64,000 bases of DNA from Romboutsia faecis (GTDB lineage: Bacteria; Bacillota; Clostridia; Peptostreptococcales; Peptostreptococcaceae): NCBI RefSeq assembly GCF_014323405.1, contig NZ_JACRWE010000005.1:1-64000 (forward strand). The letters are read 5' to 3'. The notes beneath the pieces are model-generated. The model was not told the DNA's origin. It worked only from the letters and a program-made list of their open reading frames with translations, and made no database searches. Below are positions 26,940-35,891 of the stretch, piece after piece (within the stretch, counting starts at the first letter, position 1; each line of letters begins with the position of its first letter). Position numbers and translations under genes: made by a program.

Positions 26940-27740
26940 ATGGAATATGAAAGATGGGATGAAGTATTGGCTCCTTATGAACATGCTGTAGAAGAATTAA
27001 AAGTAAAATTCAAAAATATAAGAAAAGAGTTTCTAACTAAGGGAGAATATTCTCCTATTGAGTTTGTTACAGGAAGAACTAAGAAAATAGCCTCAATTAT
27101 TTCAAAGGCTAAAAGACTTGATATACATGATATTGAAAGAGATATGGAAGATATAGCTGGGATAAGAATAATGTGCCAGTTTGTAGAGGATATATATACT
27201 ATAGTAGAATTAATTAAACTTAGAAGCGATATGACCATTGTGTATGAAAAAGATTATATAGAGAATTTTAAAGATAGCGGATATAGAAGTTATCATGTTA
27301 TTATAAAATATCCGATAAATTCTATAGCTGGGTCAAAGGAAATTTTATGTGAAATACAAATAAGAACATTAGCAATGAACTTTTGGGCAACGATAGAGCA
27401 TTCTTTAAAATATAAATATGAGCACTATATCCCCGAAGACTTAGCCGTGAGATTAAGAAGAGCTGCAGATGCTGCATTCTTACTAGATCAAGAGATGAGT
27501 GAGATAAGAGAGGATATTATGAAAGCTCAAGTGATGTATCAAGTAAAAACTGTAACAGTTAGAGATGTATTGAATAAAATTCAAGAGCTATACAATTTAG
27601 GAGATACTCATAAGGCAATAATTTATCAAAGACGACTAGATAAAATAGATAATGAAGAAGATATAACTGAAATAATAAAATTAAAAAGAGAAATAGATGA
27701 TTTATTAGAAGTGTATAAAGACACTAGAACTAAGAAGTAA
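26940..27740 (+). CDS. relQ: Small alarmone synthetase, RelQ/YjbM-like GTP pyrophosphokinase
   Basis: 266 residues from the ATG at 26940; AAGGGTG precedes it. It has only the synthetase domain of the RelA/SpoT family: TGRTKKIASI (a RxKxxxSI-like substrate segment), DIAGIRIMC, GYRSYHVII and CEIQIRTLAMNFWATIEHSLKYK. There is no hydrolase, TGS or ACT part. It makes (p)ppGpp or pGpp from GTP/GDP and ATP. The C-terminal helices match the tetramerising tail of RelQ. It may be co-transcribed with the two genes before it. Confidence 0.92.
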   Translation: MEYERWDEVLAPYEHAVEELKVKFKNIRKEFLTKGEYSPIEFVTGRTKKIASIISKAKRLDIHDIERDMEDIAGIRIMCQFVEDIYTIVELIKLRSDMTIVYEKDYIENFKDSGYRSYHVIIKYPINSIAGSKEILCEIQIRTLAMNFWATIEHSLKYKYEHYIPEDLAVRLRRAADAAFLLDQEMSEIREDIMKAQVMYQVKTVTVRDVLNKIQELYNLGDTHKAIIYQRRLDKIDNEEDITEIIKLKREIDDLLEVYKDTRTKK

Positions 27741-27743
27741 AGG

Positions 27744-27778
27744 GGAGCTGTCTCAAGTAATTTTGAGGTAGCTTCTTT
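27744..27778 (+). terminator. Probable terminator after relQ
   Basis: A 13-bp stem with several G-U pairs (27744-27756 with 27763-27775) is followed by a short T-run, TTTGACTTTTA. It is moderate in strength. Confidence 0.6.
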
Positions 27779-27859
27779 GACTTTTATGAAAAATAAAGTT
27801 TTATATAGATATATATAGGAAATAATGTAATTTAAGATGTAAAAAGAGAGGAATTAGAT

Positions 27860-28552
27860 ATGAGTTTATATGCAATAGGAGATTTACATTTTTCAACATC
27901 TGTAAATAAACCAATGAATGTATTTGGGAATAATTGGGATAATCATGAAGAAAAAATAATTGATAGTTGGAAACTTAAAGTAAAGCCAGAAGATACTGTA
28001 TTGGTATTAGGAGATACATCTTGGGGGATAAACTTAGAAGAGGCTAAGTCTGACTTAGATATAATAAGTGAACTTCCAGGACAAAAGTATTTTGTAAAGG
28101 GAAACCATGATTATTGGTGGACCACTGTTACAAATTTAAATAAATTATATGATAATTGTAAGTTTATGCAAACCAACTTCTATGAATATGGTGAGTATGC
28201 TATTTGTGGAGGAAGAGGATGGATTTGCCCTAACGATGTTAAGTTTGATTCTAAAGATGAACAAATTTACAAAAGAGAAGAAAATAGAATAAGGATATCT
28301 TTAGAAGCAGCTAGAAAGAGTGGATATGAAAAAATAATGGTTGTTACGCATTATCCACCTACTAATGATAAATTAGAAGAATCTATTTTTACAAGGTTAT
28401 ATGAAGAGTATAAAGTTGAAAAAGTTATATATGGACATTTACATGGAAGAGAATCTTTTAAGATGGGACTAAAAGGTATTAGAAATGGAGTGGAATATAT
28501 ACTAGCTTCTTGTGATTACTTAGATTTTGATTTAATTAAAATTTTGGATTAA
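27860..28552 (+). CDS. Metallophosphoesterase
   Basis: 230 residues. The calcineurin-like motifs are complete: GDLHFS near 7-12, VLGDTSW, KGNHDYWW, VVTHYPPT and YGHLHGRESF. These bind two metal ions for phosphomonoester or diester hydrolysis. The close match of the whole layout to the clostridial YbbB/Icc-like phosphohydrolases gives no firm substrate. It sits alone, with a GAGAGGAATTAG ribosome region before the ATG. Confidence 0.9.
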   Translation: MSLYAIGDLHFSTSVNKPMNVFGNNWDNHEEKIIDSWKLKVKPEDTVLVLGDTSWGINLEEAKSDLDIISELPGQKYFVKGNHDYWWTTVTNLNKLYDNCKFMQTNFYEYGEYAICGGRGWICPNDVKFDSKDEQIYKREENRIRISLEAARKSGYEKIMVVTHYPPTNDKLEESIFTRLYEEYKVEKVIYGHLHGRESFKMGLKGIRNGVEYILASCDYLDFDLIKILD

Positions 28553-28636
28553 TAAACTATTTAAATGTAAATAATATAAAAAGTATTGAAATGGGGGAAA
28601 TATAAGTTTTATTTATATGAAAAGGAGAATTAATAT

Positions 28637-29485
28637 ATGAGATGGATATTAGTATTCATATTTTTATATCTTATACCCCTTATAGTATTATTTAGAAATA
28701 ATAAAAATTTTAAAAAGGCTTGTATGTATGGAAGCATATATACTGTACTTGCAACAACCATAGTAATAAGTAATATTTATATGAGTGGACTCAACAAGAT
28801 TGAAGAAGCATTATATTATCAAAATTATGCTTTTGACCAAAGATATAAAGATAAGTACGTTTCAAATTTTGAAAAAGATAAAAAGAATAAACATAACAAA
28901 GAAAATATAGGAAGCAGTAATGTAGAAAGTGAAAGTTCAAATCAAAGTAATAAACAGTCTAAGGATAAAAATGTAGACAATCCTGTACTAAATATAGAAG
29001 AAAAAGAAACAGAAAAAGAGACTGTAAAAGAAAAAATAAAAAGTAACAAAGAATCTGATTTAGAGAAACTTGATGAGTTCAAACAAGATATATATGATAT
29101 AGAAAAAGTAGCATTACTTCCTATGAGAGATTGTATTCCTTATACTAAGGATATAGCAAAAAACTTGAGCAAAATTTCAGAAATAAGAGATGATATCGTA
29201 TATGCAGAGGAAATGTGTAATGATGTTATTGATATATATAGCACAATGGAGATACCGAAACTTTCTAATGAGGAGTATGAAATAGTATTAAGTAATGCAA
29301 GAGATGATGTTAAAAAAGCATATGAATTAAGAAAGAAAGCTATGGAAAGTGCAATAAAGCTTTTGGATACAAAAAATCCTAAGTACATAGGAAAGATAAC
29401 AGAATACTTAAAGCTATCAGATAATCAGATTGCTAGTTTCAAAGAAAGAGTAAAGGATTTAAAAACTAAAATAGATGAAAATTAA
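28637..29485 (+). CDS. Membrane-anchored hypothetical protein with a charged linker
   Basis: 282 residues, not recognised. Two membrane helices lie at about 3-20 and 30-52. Next comes a low-complexity stretch (about 80-150) rich in Lys, Glu, Ser and Asn, then a ~130-residue helical domain likely to form a bundle or coiled coil outside the cell. A GGAG ribosome site precedes the ATG. It is flanked by its own terminator. The layout suggests a cell-envelope protein whose linker spans the wall. Confidence 0.65.
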   Translation: MRWILVFIFLYLIPLIVLFRNNKNFKKACMYGSIYTVLATTIVISNIYMSGLNKIEEALYYQNYAFDQRYKDKYVSNFEKDKKNKHNKENIGSSNVESESSNQSNKQSKDKNVDNPVLNIEEKETEKETVKEKIKSNKESDLEKLDEFKQDIYDIEKVALLPMRDCIPYTKDIAKNLSKISEIRDDIVYAEEMCNDVIDIYSTMEIPKLSNEEYEIVLSNARDDVKKAYELRKKAMESAIKLLDTKNPKYIGKITEYLKLSDNQIASFKERVKDLKTKIDEN

Positions 29486-29499
29486 ATGGAAAATTCTTA

Positions 29500-29528
29500 A
29501 AAAGCTTGCCTTAGATGGCAAGCTTTTT
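29500..29528 (+). terminator. Terminator after the membrane-anchored gene
   Basis: AAAAGCTTGCC pairs with GGCAAGCTTTT around TTAGAT and continues into TTTTT. Confidence 0.9.
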
Positions 29529-29628
29529 GGTATTATATACATATACTTAGATTATATATTTTGATTTATAATTTAATATATGCTATAATTTCTAACTATT
29601 AAACATTAAAACATTAATGGAGGGGCTT

Positions 29629-30189
29629 ATGAGTAATTTAAATATATGTATTGATATAGATGGGACAATAACTAGTCCGTACCATTTTATTCCATATTTA
29701 AATAATATGTATAATAAAAATTTAACAAAAGATGAATGTACAACTCTTGACTGGACAAAATTATACGGTGAAGATATAGAAGATATATTAAATAAGTTTC
29801 ATAATGAATATATGAACGCCTATGAAGAAGCAGAGGTTATAGAAGGTGCAAGAGATATAATAAAAGAATTATATGAAAGGAATAATTTATATTTTGTTAC
29901 AGCTAGAAGTGAATCTTTAACAGGAATTACAACTAATTGGTTAAATAAAAATGGTTTTTCTGATATTGAGGTATATTTACTAGGTAGTGATTATAAAATA
30001 GAAAAAGCAAAAGAATTAAATTGTAATTTATTTATAGAAGATAATCCTTCTAATGCTGTACAAATTGCTGAAGCTGGTATAAATGTTATATTAATGGACG
30101 CAAATTATAACAAAGATACTGAGCATGAGAGAATAACCAGAGTAAAGGATTGGAAACAAATTAAAGAATTAATAGAGAGTCATTATTAA
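29629..30189 (+). CDS. HAD-superfamily 5'-nucleotidase-like phosphatase (NT5C type)
   Basis: 186 residues from the ATG at 29629 preceded by GGAGGGG; an in-frame ATG at 29617 would overlap the ribosome site. HAD motif I is DIDGTIT near 8-14, motif II FVTARSES, and motif III FIEDNPSNA. The size and cap region match the small 5'(3')-deoxyribonucleotidase (NT5C) group. The exact substrate is not shown. An acidic small protein gene follows after 24 bases. Confidence 0.82.
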   Translation: MSNLNICIDIDGTITSPYHFIPYLNNMYNKNLTKDECTTLDWTKLYGEDIEDILNKFHNEYMNAYEEAEVIEGARDIIKELYERNNLYFVTARSESLTGITTNWLNKNGFSDIEVYLLGSDYKIEKAKELNCNLFIEDNPSNAVQIAEAGINVILMDANYNKDTEHERITRVKDWKQIKELIESHY

Positions 30190-30213
30190 ATTTATAATGG
30201 GGGAGGCGATATA

Positions 30214-30699
30214 GTGATAGAGTTAAAATTAAAAAACAGAAAAGGAAACTTTAATGTAAATAGCAAGGATGTAATGGATATTTTAAAGTTACGACCAGAT
30301 TTTGAGTATGTTCAAGATATATCCAATACAATAAATCAAGACAATATAATGGCTTTTGACTGCCAATTATCTGAAGAAATATTTGCAATGGAAGATGTAG
30401 AAGAATTGCTTGAAGAAATGGGAGAAAACTTAGATGAATCGTACTTCAATGTAATATTTGAAGATGTAAGAGTATATCTAAAAGACGCAACAGATGAAAT
30501 CGAAGCTGAATTACAAGAGATTTATTTAGTCGATAATATTAGATGCTTCTTTGATGTATATAATATAGATGAAGGTTTTACAGACTTCAAATTTGTATTT
30601 GTAGTAAGTTTTGAAGATATAAAAATAGCATCATTAACTAATTTAGCTAAAATAGTAGCTAAAAGACAATTAGTAGGTGCCTCAAAATTTTATAGTTAA
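30214..30699 (+). CDS. Hypothetical acidic protein, 161 residues
   Basis: Not recognised. GTG start behind GGGGGAGG. The protein is rich in Asp and Glu, with an alternating helix/strand pattern and a conserved-looking C-terminal segment FVFVVSFEDIKIASLTNLAK. There is no signal peptide or membrane helix. It probably shares a transcript with the nucleotidase gene before it. Confidence 0.6.
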   Translation: MIELKLKNRKGNFNVNSKDVMDILKLRPDFEYVQDISNTINQDNIMAFDCQLSEEIFAMEDVEELLEEMGENLDESYFNVIFEDVRVYLKDATDEIEAELQEIYLVDNIRCFFDVYNIDEGFTDFKFVFVVSFEDIKIASLTNLAKIVAKRQLVGASKFYS

Positions 30700-30828
30700 A
30701 AATAGAGCTATTTTAATATAATTACTAGTGACGAAGATCTGGATGGAAATATAAATTTATATTTTCTACTTCTTAACATCTATATTAAGGTTAATCATTT
30801 ATTTTTATACGAAATAGAGTAGGAGTAA

Positions 30829-30875
30829 AAAAGACTATAATAAACTTAAAATAAGTTCATTATAGTCTTTTAATT
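30829..30875. terminator. Terminator between convergent genes (fba side)
   Basis: A stem of 18 bp with one G-U pair (30830-30847 with 30853-30870) has A/T tracts on both sides. It ends fba on the - strand and probably the nucleotidase unit on the + strand. The ~130 bases to its left hold nothing I recognise. Confidence 0.85.
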
Positions 30876-30887
30876 TATTATTAAGAA

Positions 30888-31751
30888 TTAAGCTTTGTTT
30901 ATTGAACCGAATAATTCCATTTTTTCTTTAACGCAAGTTTTTATAGCTTCAAATCCTGGAGCTAATAATTTACGAGGGTCAAATCCTTTACCTTGTAAAT
31001 CTTTACCTTCTTCTATGTACTTACGAGTAGCTTCAGCGAATACTAACTGACACTCAGTATTAACATTTATTTTAGAAACTCCTAAAGATATAGCTTCTTT
31101 TATCATTTCCTCAGGTATACCAGTACCACCGTGTAATACTAATGGCATATCTCCTGTAGCATTATTTATAGCAGCTAATGCATCAAAGTTTAATCCTGCC
31201 CAGTTTTCTGGATATTTACCATGGATATTTCCTATACCAGCAGCTAACATATCTACACCTAAGTCAGCTATTTGCTTACACTCAGCTGGATCTGCTATTT
31301 CACCAGCACCAACAACACCATCTTCTTCTCCGCCTATAGAACCAACTTCTGCTTCTACAGAGATTCCTTTAGCATTTGCTATTTCTATTATTTCTTTTGT
31401 TTTAGATATATTTTCTTCTATAGAGTAGTGAGAACCGTCGAACATAACAGAAGAGAATCCTGCTTCTATTACCTTTAATGCTCCATCGTAGCTACCATGA
31501 TCTAAGTGAAGAGCCACTGGAACTGTTATATTTAATCCTTCTAATAATCCATTAACCATTCCAACTACAGTCTTATAGCCACCCATGTATTTTCCAGCAC
31601 CTTCAGATACACCTAATATAACTGGTGAATTATTTTCTTGTGCTGTTAATAATATTGCTTTAGTCCACTCTAAGTTATTTATATTGAATTGACCTACAGC
31701 ATATTTCCCTTCTCTAGCCTTAATTAACATTTCTTTAGCAGAAACTAACAT
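30888..31751 (-). CDS. fba: Class II fructose-bisphosphate aldolase
   Basis: 288 residues from the ATG at 31751, which has GGAGG seven bases upstream; a longer in-frame ATG at 31793 lacks one. It has the class II zinc-aldolase signatures: GQFNINNLEW at the N-terminus, VALHLDHGSY with zinc ligands, EAEVGSIGGEEDG, NIHGKYP and PLVLHGGTGIP. It splits fructose 1,6-bisphosphate into two triose phosphates in glycolysis. It is monocistronic and opposite to its neighbours. Confidence 0.96.
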   Translation of the reverse strand: MLVSAKEMLIKAREGKYAVGQFNINNLEWTKAILLTAQENNSPVILGVSEGAGKYMGGYKTVVGMVNGLLEGLNITVPVALHLDHGSYDGALKVIEAGFSSVMFDGSHYSIEENISKTKEIIEIANAKGISVEAEVGSIGGEEDGVVGAGEIADPAECKQIADLGVDMLAAGIGNIHGKYPENWAGLNFDALAAINNATGDMPLVLHGGTGIPEEMIKEAISLGVSKINVNTECQLVFAEATRKYIEEGKDLQGKGFDPRKLLAPGFEAIKTCVKEKMELFGSINKA

Positions 31752-31944
31752 AGTTAAACCTCCATAAAAACAAAATTTATAAAATTTACCCATCTTCTTT
31801 ATTATATCTTTAAAATAAAAAAAGGTATATAGTAAATTGTAATAACTTCAAATTAAAAGTATAATAATATCTATAAATTAATATCTGTTAAAAATATTAT
31901 TATAAACCATGAAAAAACTTACTTAAAGGAAGGTAATATTATAA

Positions 31945-32667
31945 ATGGCTAAAAAACAACGTATTGATAAAATACTTTCAAACATAGGTTGTGGAAGTAG
32001 AGCGGAAATAAAAAGATATTGTAAATATGGGAGTATAGTAGTCAATGGGCAAACTGTATCTAATCCAGGACTTCAGGTAGATCCTGAGAAAGATGAAATA
32101 TTATTTAATGGTGAAAAAATCACATATAGAGAATTCGTATATATAATGATGAATAAACCTGATGGATATATAAGTGCGACATTTGATAAAAGAGACCCTA
32201 TTGTTTTAGATTTAATAGATCCATCATATTTGGTATTTGAACCATTTCCAGTTGGAAGACTAGATAAGGATACAGAAGGTTTGCTAGTACTTACTAATGA
32301 TGGACAGCTTTCTCATAGAGTTTTATCTCCAAAAAAACACGTACCTAAGACGTATTATGCTAAAATAGATGGAGTAGTAACCGAAGAAGATATAGATGCT
32401 TTTGAAAAAGGTGTAACTCTTGATGATGGATATGAAACAATGTCTTCACAATTAAAAATACTAAAGAGTGGAGAAGAGTCAGAAATAGAACTTACTATAC
32501 ATGAAGGAAAATTTCACCAAGTTAAAAGAATGTTTGAGAGTGTAGGTAAAAAAGTAGTATACTTAAAAAGGCTTTCTATGGGTAAATTAAAATTAGATGA
32601 AAGTTTAGCGTTAGGAGAATATAGAGAGTTAACTGAAGAAGAAATAAAACTAATAGAAGAAAGATAG
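31945..32667 (+). CDS. rRNA pseudouridine synthase, RsuA/RluB family
   Basis: 240 residues. The N-terminal S4 RNA-binding domain (RIDKILSNIGCGSRAEIKRY) is followed by the catalytic GRLDKDTEGLLVLTNDG segment with the active Asp near residue 108. It converts a uridine in 16S or 23S rRNA to pseudouridine. The target base cannot be fixed by eye; the compact size suggests an RsuA-like enzyme. The RlmD gene follows after 34 bases, and the two probably form a ribosome-modification unit. Confidence 0.9.
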   Translation: MAKKQRIDKILSNIGCGSRAEIKRYCKYGSIVVNGQTVSNPGLQVDPEKDEILFNGEKITYREFVYIMMNKPDGYISATFDKRDPIVLDLIDPSYLVFEPFPVGRLDKDTEGLLVLTNDGQLSHRVLSPKKHVPKTYYAKIDGVVTEEDIDAFEKGVTLDDGYETMSSQLKILKSGEESEIELTIHEGKFHQVKRMFESVGKKVVYLKRLSMGKLKLDESLALGEYRELTEEEIKLIEER

Positions 32668-32701
32668 TTTTAAAATATATAGATGTAACGGAGGAAGTAT
32701 C

Positions 32702-34060
32702 GTGAAGAGAAAAGACATAATTGAATTTGAAGTAGATAAGATGGAGTTCGGTGGGACTACTGTTAGTATGTTAGGTAACAAGGAAATCCATATGAAGGGC
32801 GGAATAAGTGGGCAAAAAGTTAAGGCAGCAGTAAAAAAAGCTAGAAGCAAAAAAGCAGAAGTTAAAATGTTAGAAATATTAGAAAAGTCTCCAATAGAAA
32901 CAGCTAATCCATGTAAACATTTTGGAATCTGTGGTGGATGTACTATACTATCTGTACCATATGAAAAGCAACTTGAAATAAAAGAAAGACAAGTTATGGA
33001 CTTATTCTTAAACCAAGATATATTTGGATTCCAATTTTTAGGAATAGAAGGAAGTCCTCAGGATAGACTTTATAGAAATAAGATGGAATATACTTTTGGT
33101 GATGAAATGAAGGATGGTCCTCTTACGCTAGGTCTTCATAAAAAAGGGAGACACATAGATATACTAACTGTTGATGGATGTTACTTAGTAGATCAAGATT
33201 TCATAAAGGTGTTAACTTCTACGGTTGAATATTTTGATGAAAAGAAATTACCTTATTATAGATGTATGAGTCATAAAGGATATTTAAGAAACCTTGTTGT
33301 TAGAAAAGGTATAAACACTAATGAATTAATGGTTAATATAGTTACTTCATCTCAAGAAGATTTCGATATGACAGAGTATAAAGAAATGTTATTAAATCTT
33401 GAAACACAAGCAGAGATAGTAAGTATATTACACACTATAAATGATGGACTTGCAGATGCAGTTCAATGTGATGAATTAAGAGTATTACACGGTAGAGATT
33501 ATATAAATGAAGAATTATTAGGACTTAAATTTACAATATCTCCATTCTCATTCTTCCAAACAAATACTAAGGGAGCAGAGAAACTTTACTCAATAGCTAG
33601 AGATTTTGTAGGAGATCATGAGAATAAAGTAGTATTTGACTTATATAGTGGAACAGGAACAATAGGTCAAGTTATGGCAGGAGCTGCTAAAAAGGTATAC
33701 GGAATAGAATTAATAGAAGAGGCAGTTGTTGCAGCTAACAATAATGCAAAATTAAATGGGTTAACAAACTGTGAATTCGTAGCAGGAGATGTTGCAAAAA
33801 CTGTTAAAAATTTCAAAGTTAAACCTGATTTAATAATAGTTGATCCACCAAGACCGGGTGTTCACAAAGATGCTATAAGAGATATATCAGGATTTGGAGC
33901 AAAAGAAATAGTTTATATTTCTTGTAACCCAAAAACTTTGGTATTAGATTTAGTTGAATTTAAAAAGTACGGGTATGAGGTTGAAAAGGTTAAGTGCATG
34001 GACATGTTCCCTAATACTCCTCATGTAGAGACTATAGTAAAATTAAAAAAAGTTAACTAA
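32702..34060 (+). CDS. 23S rRNA (uracil-C5)-methyltransferase, RlmD/RlmCD family
   Basis: 452 residues, GTG start behind GGAGGAAG. The N-terminal TRAM-like part leads to CKHFGICGGC, a four-Cys iron-sulfur motif. The C-terminal methyltransferase has LYSGTGTIG (SAM binding), DPPRPGVH, and the nucleophile Cys in YISCNPKTL. It methylates C5 of uridines in 23S rRNA (U747 and/or U1939). It lies behind a pseudouridine synthase gene, and a terminator follows. Confidence 0.93.
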   Translation: MKRKDIIEFEVDKMEFGGTTVSMLGNKEIHMKGGISGQKVKAAVKKARSKKAEVKMLEILEKSPIETANPCKHFGICGGCTILSVPYEKQLEIKERQVMDLFLNQDIFGFQFLGIEGSPQDRLYRNKMEYTFGDEMKDGPLTLGLHKKGRHIDILTVDGCYLVDQDFIKVLTSTVEYFDEKKLPYYRCMSHKGYLRNLVVRKGINTNELMVNIVTSSQEDFDMTEYKEMLLNLETQAEIVSILHTINDGLADAVQCDELRVLHGRDYINEELLGLKFTISPFSFFQTNTKGAEKLYSIARDFVGDHENKVVFDLYSGTGTIGQVMAGAAKKVYGIELIEEAVVAANNNAKLNGLTNCEFVAGDVAKTVKNFKVKPDLIIVDPPRPGVHKDAIRDISGFGAKEIVYISCNPKTLVLDLVEFKKYGYEVEKVKCMDMFPNTPHVETIVKLKKVN

Positions 34061-34080
34061 GAAATTATTAAACATATAAA

Positions 34081-34113
34081 AAATGGCTAAACAAATTATG
34101 TTTAGCCATTTTT
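34081..34113 (+). terminator. Terminator after the rRNA methyltransferase gene
   Basis: AAATGGCTAAACA pairs with TGTTTAGCCATTT around a short loop and continues in T. Confidence 0.9.
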
Positions 34114-34206
34114 ATTTATCTTGAATAGATGCTTACTTCAATAAATTAAATTATAATGTAATAGTAAATATTTTAAAATATATTATGACTGCAAGGGGGG
34201 AATTAA

Positions 34207-35028
34207 ATGATGATTAAGCTAGTAGCAGCAGATATGGATGGAACTTTACTAAATAGCAAAAAGGAGTTATCTCCAAATTTATTTAATACAGTAAATAAGT
34301 TAAGAGATAAAGGTATAAAGGTTGCAATAGCAAGTGGAAGACAGTATTATAATTTATTAAAAATTTTTGAAGAAATAAAAGATGATTTGATATTTATAAG
34401 TGATAATGGTTCTATTGTATTTGAAGGTGAAGAGAATATTTTTATAAGTGAAATAGAAGAGGAAAAATTAATTGAGCCAGTAGAAGTTATTCGTAACATA
34501 GATAATGCATATCCAATATTATGTGGGGAAAAATCTGCATATGTAGAAGATGATAATTCAGAGTTTCTTCATAATGCAAGGATGTACTATGAGCGCTTAG
34601 AAGTAGTACCGAATATACTAGAAGTAATAAAAAAAGATAAAATATGTAAAATAGCTGTATTTGATGGGAATGGAGCTGAAACTAATAGTTATCCATTATT
34701 AGAGAAATTCAATGATAAATTATTAGTTTGTTTATCAGGTGAAAATTGGGTTGACTTTATGAATTTAGATATTAATAAAGGTAATGCAATAAAGAAGTTA
34801 CAAGAAATATATGAAATTACTTATGATGAGTGTATGGCATTTGGAGATTATTTAAATGACTATGAAATGATGCAAGAATGTAAACATAGTTATGCAATGG
34901 CGAATGCACATCCCAAGTTAAAGGAAATATGTAATTATGAAGCCAAATCTAACGATGAAGATGGAGTAGTAGATACATTGAATAATTATTTGTTAAAATT
35001 AAATAGGAGACCCTGTAATAAGGAATAG
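34207..35028 (+). CDS. HAD-family phosphatase, Cof type
   Basis: 273 residues. HAD motif I ADMDGTLLNS at 8-17, motif II ASGRQYYN, and the late acidic motif FGDYLNDYEMM, with a C2B cap in between, place it in the Cof/sugar-phosphatase group (IIB). Substrates are usually sugar phosphates or nucleotides and cannot be told here. GGGGGG precedes a double ATG. A gap of about 330 bases with a structured RNA candidate follows. Confidence 0.92.
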   Translation: MMIKLVAADMDGTLLNSKKELSPNLFNTVNKLRDKGIKVAIASGRQYYNLLKIFEEIKDDLIFISDNGSIVFEGEENIFISEIEEEKLIEPVEVIRNIDNAYPILCGEKSAYVEDDNSEFLHNARMYYERLEVVPNILEVIKKDKICKIAVFDGNGAETNSYPLLEKFNDKLLVCLSGENWVDFMNLDINKGNAIKKLQEIYEITYDECMAFGDYLNDYEMMQECKHSYAMANAHPKLKEICNYEAKSNDEDGVVDTLNNYLLKLNRRPCNKE

Positions 35029-35040
35029 TAATTAAATTTA

Positions 35041-35201
35041 GCTCAATAAAGGTAGCCAAGATTGATGAGAGTTTATCAAGGAAATATTTAATAAATGGAA
35101 CCTTTTATTGCTATACTTAAAGATAAGTTTAGTAGTAAACACTAAACAAATTGGATGGAAATACGGAAAATCCGTTCTATCAATATATGATGGAGTTTTT
35201 T
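35041..35201 (+). ncRNA. Candidate structured leader RNA or sRNA ending in a terminator-like hairpin
   Basis: Several helices can be drawn in order: CAATAAAGGT (35044-35053) with the ACCTTTTATTG region (35100-35110, one bulge) enclosing TTGAT/ATCAA (35062-35066/35075-35079); GTTTAGT/ACTAAAC (35127-35133/35141-35147); ACGGA/TCCGT (35163-35167/35171-35175); and CTATCA/TGATGG (35177-35182/35188-35193) followed by six T. CTATCA may instead pair upstream with the TTGGATGG region, a switch-like choice. No known riboswitch family is recognised. Confidence 0.4.
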
Positions 35202-35258
35202 ATATTTGAGTAAATTATATAAACTTTTATTAAAAAAGTTTTATGAAGAGAGATAATA

Positions 35259-35306
35259 TTAACAAAATCTTTATCCTTTGATAACTATCTTAATACCATA
35301 TTTATG
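35259..35306 (+). promoter_or_regulatory. Repeated operator, copy 1 (before the TPR gene)
   Basis: Two TTAACA-type boxes each followed by N5 and TTTAT: TTAACA-AAATC-TTTATC at 35259 and TTAATA-CCATA-TTTATG at 35290, exactly 31 bases apart. The same layout recurs at 38211-38258. The half-site spacing of 11 bases is typical of OmpR/PhoP/KdpE-type response regulators, and one such regulator is encoded between the two copies. Confidence 0.6.
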
Positions 35307-35359
35307 TAGAAATTCGTAAAATAGTAAGTATAAAATACAGTTACAAGGGAGTGTTGATT

Positions 35360-35749
35360 ATGTTAGCATTTGAATATAAAGTAAACTCTTATGAAGTTGA
35401 AGAAAAAGAAGCCATTGATTGCTTAAAAAAATATAATTATGAATTGGCTAAAGAACATATATATAATATGATGATGGAAGAAGATTCTTTTCCTGAAGGT
35501 CATAACTTACTAGGTATTATGTATGAGTTACAAGGAGATTTAGATTTAGCTAGAAAACATTATAGAGCCTCTTATGCATTAGATCAAACATATAAGGCAG
35601 CGGATAAGAATTTACAAAGAGTTACTTCTTTTCAATATATATTTAAATTAGAAGATATAGATTATGGAAATAAGATTTACAACGAAGAATATAATTTGTA
35701 TAAATTAGTATACGACAAAAGAAATATAGGTAGGTTATTAAAAAGATAA
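35360..35749 (+). CDS. Small tetratricopeptide-repeat protein
   Basis: 129 residues from the ATG at 35360, with AAGGGAG eight bases before it; the in-frame GTG at 35351 overlaps the ribosome site. Residues ~40-80 form one clear TPR pair (EGHNLLGIMYELQGDLDLARKHY split over two helices) with a partial repeat before it, a protein-interaction scaffold. The C-terminus is charged. The gene sits behind the first copy of the repeated operator and has its own terminator, so it is probably part of the K+-locus regulon. Its role is unknown. Confidence 0.7.
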   Translation: MLAFEYKVNSYEVEEKEAIDCLKKYNYELAKEHIYNMMMEEDSFPEGHNLLGIMYELQGDLDLARKHYRASYALDQTYKAADKNLQRVTSFQYIFKLEDIDYGNKIYNEEYNLYKLVYDKRNIGRLLKR

Positions 35750-35754
35750 TGAAT

Positions 35755-35803
35755 CACCAATTAAAATAAAGTTTAGATAATTTTATTTTAATTGGTGTTT
35801 TTT
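35755..35803 (+). terminator. Terminator after the TPR gene
   Basis: CACCAATTAAAATAA pairs perfectly with TTATTTTAATTGGTG (35783-35797), followed by six T. Confidence 0.9.
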
Positions 35804-35827
35804 ATTGTATATATTATTTAAGGTATG

Positions 35828-35856
35828 TTGTATTTTAATTAATTTGATTCTATAAT
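35828..35856 (+). promoter_or_regulatory. Promoter of the KdpD-like/KdpE-like operon
   Basis: -35 TTGTAT (35828-35833), 17-base spacer, -10 TATAAT (35851-35856). It lies 36 bases before the kinase gene and has no copy of the repeated operator. Confidence 0.75.
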
Positions 35857-35891
35857 TTAATAAAATAGTTTAATTAAGGAGGATTAATACA

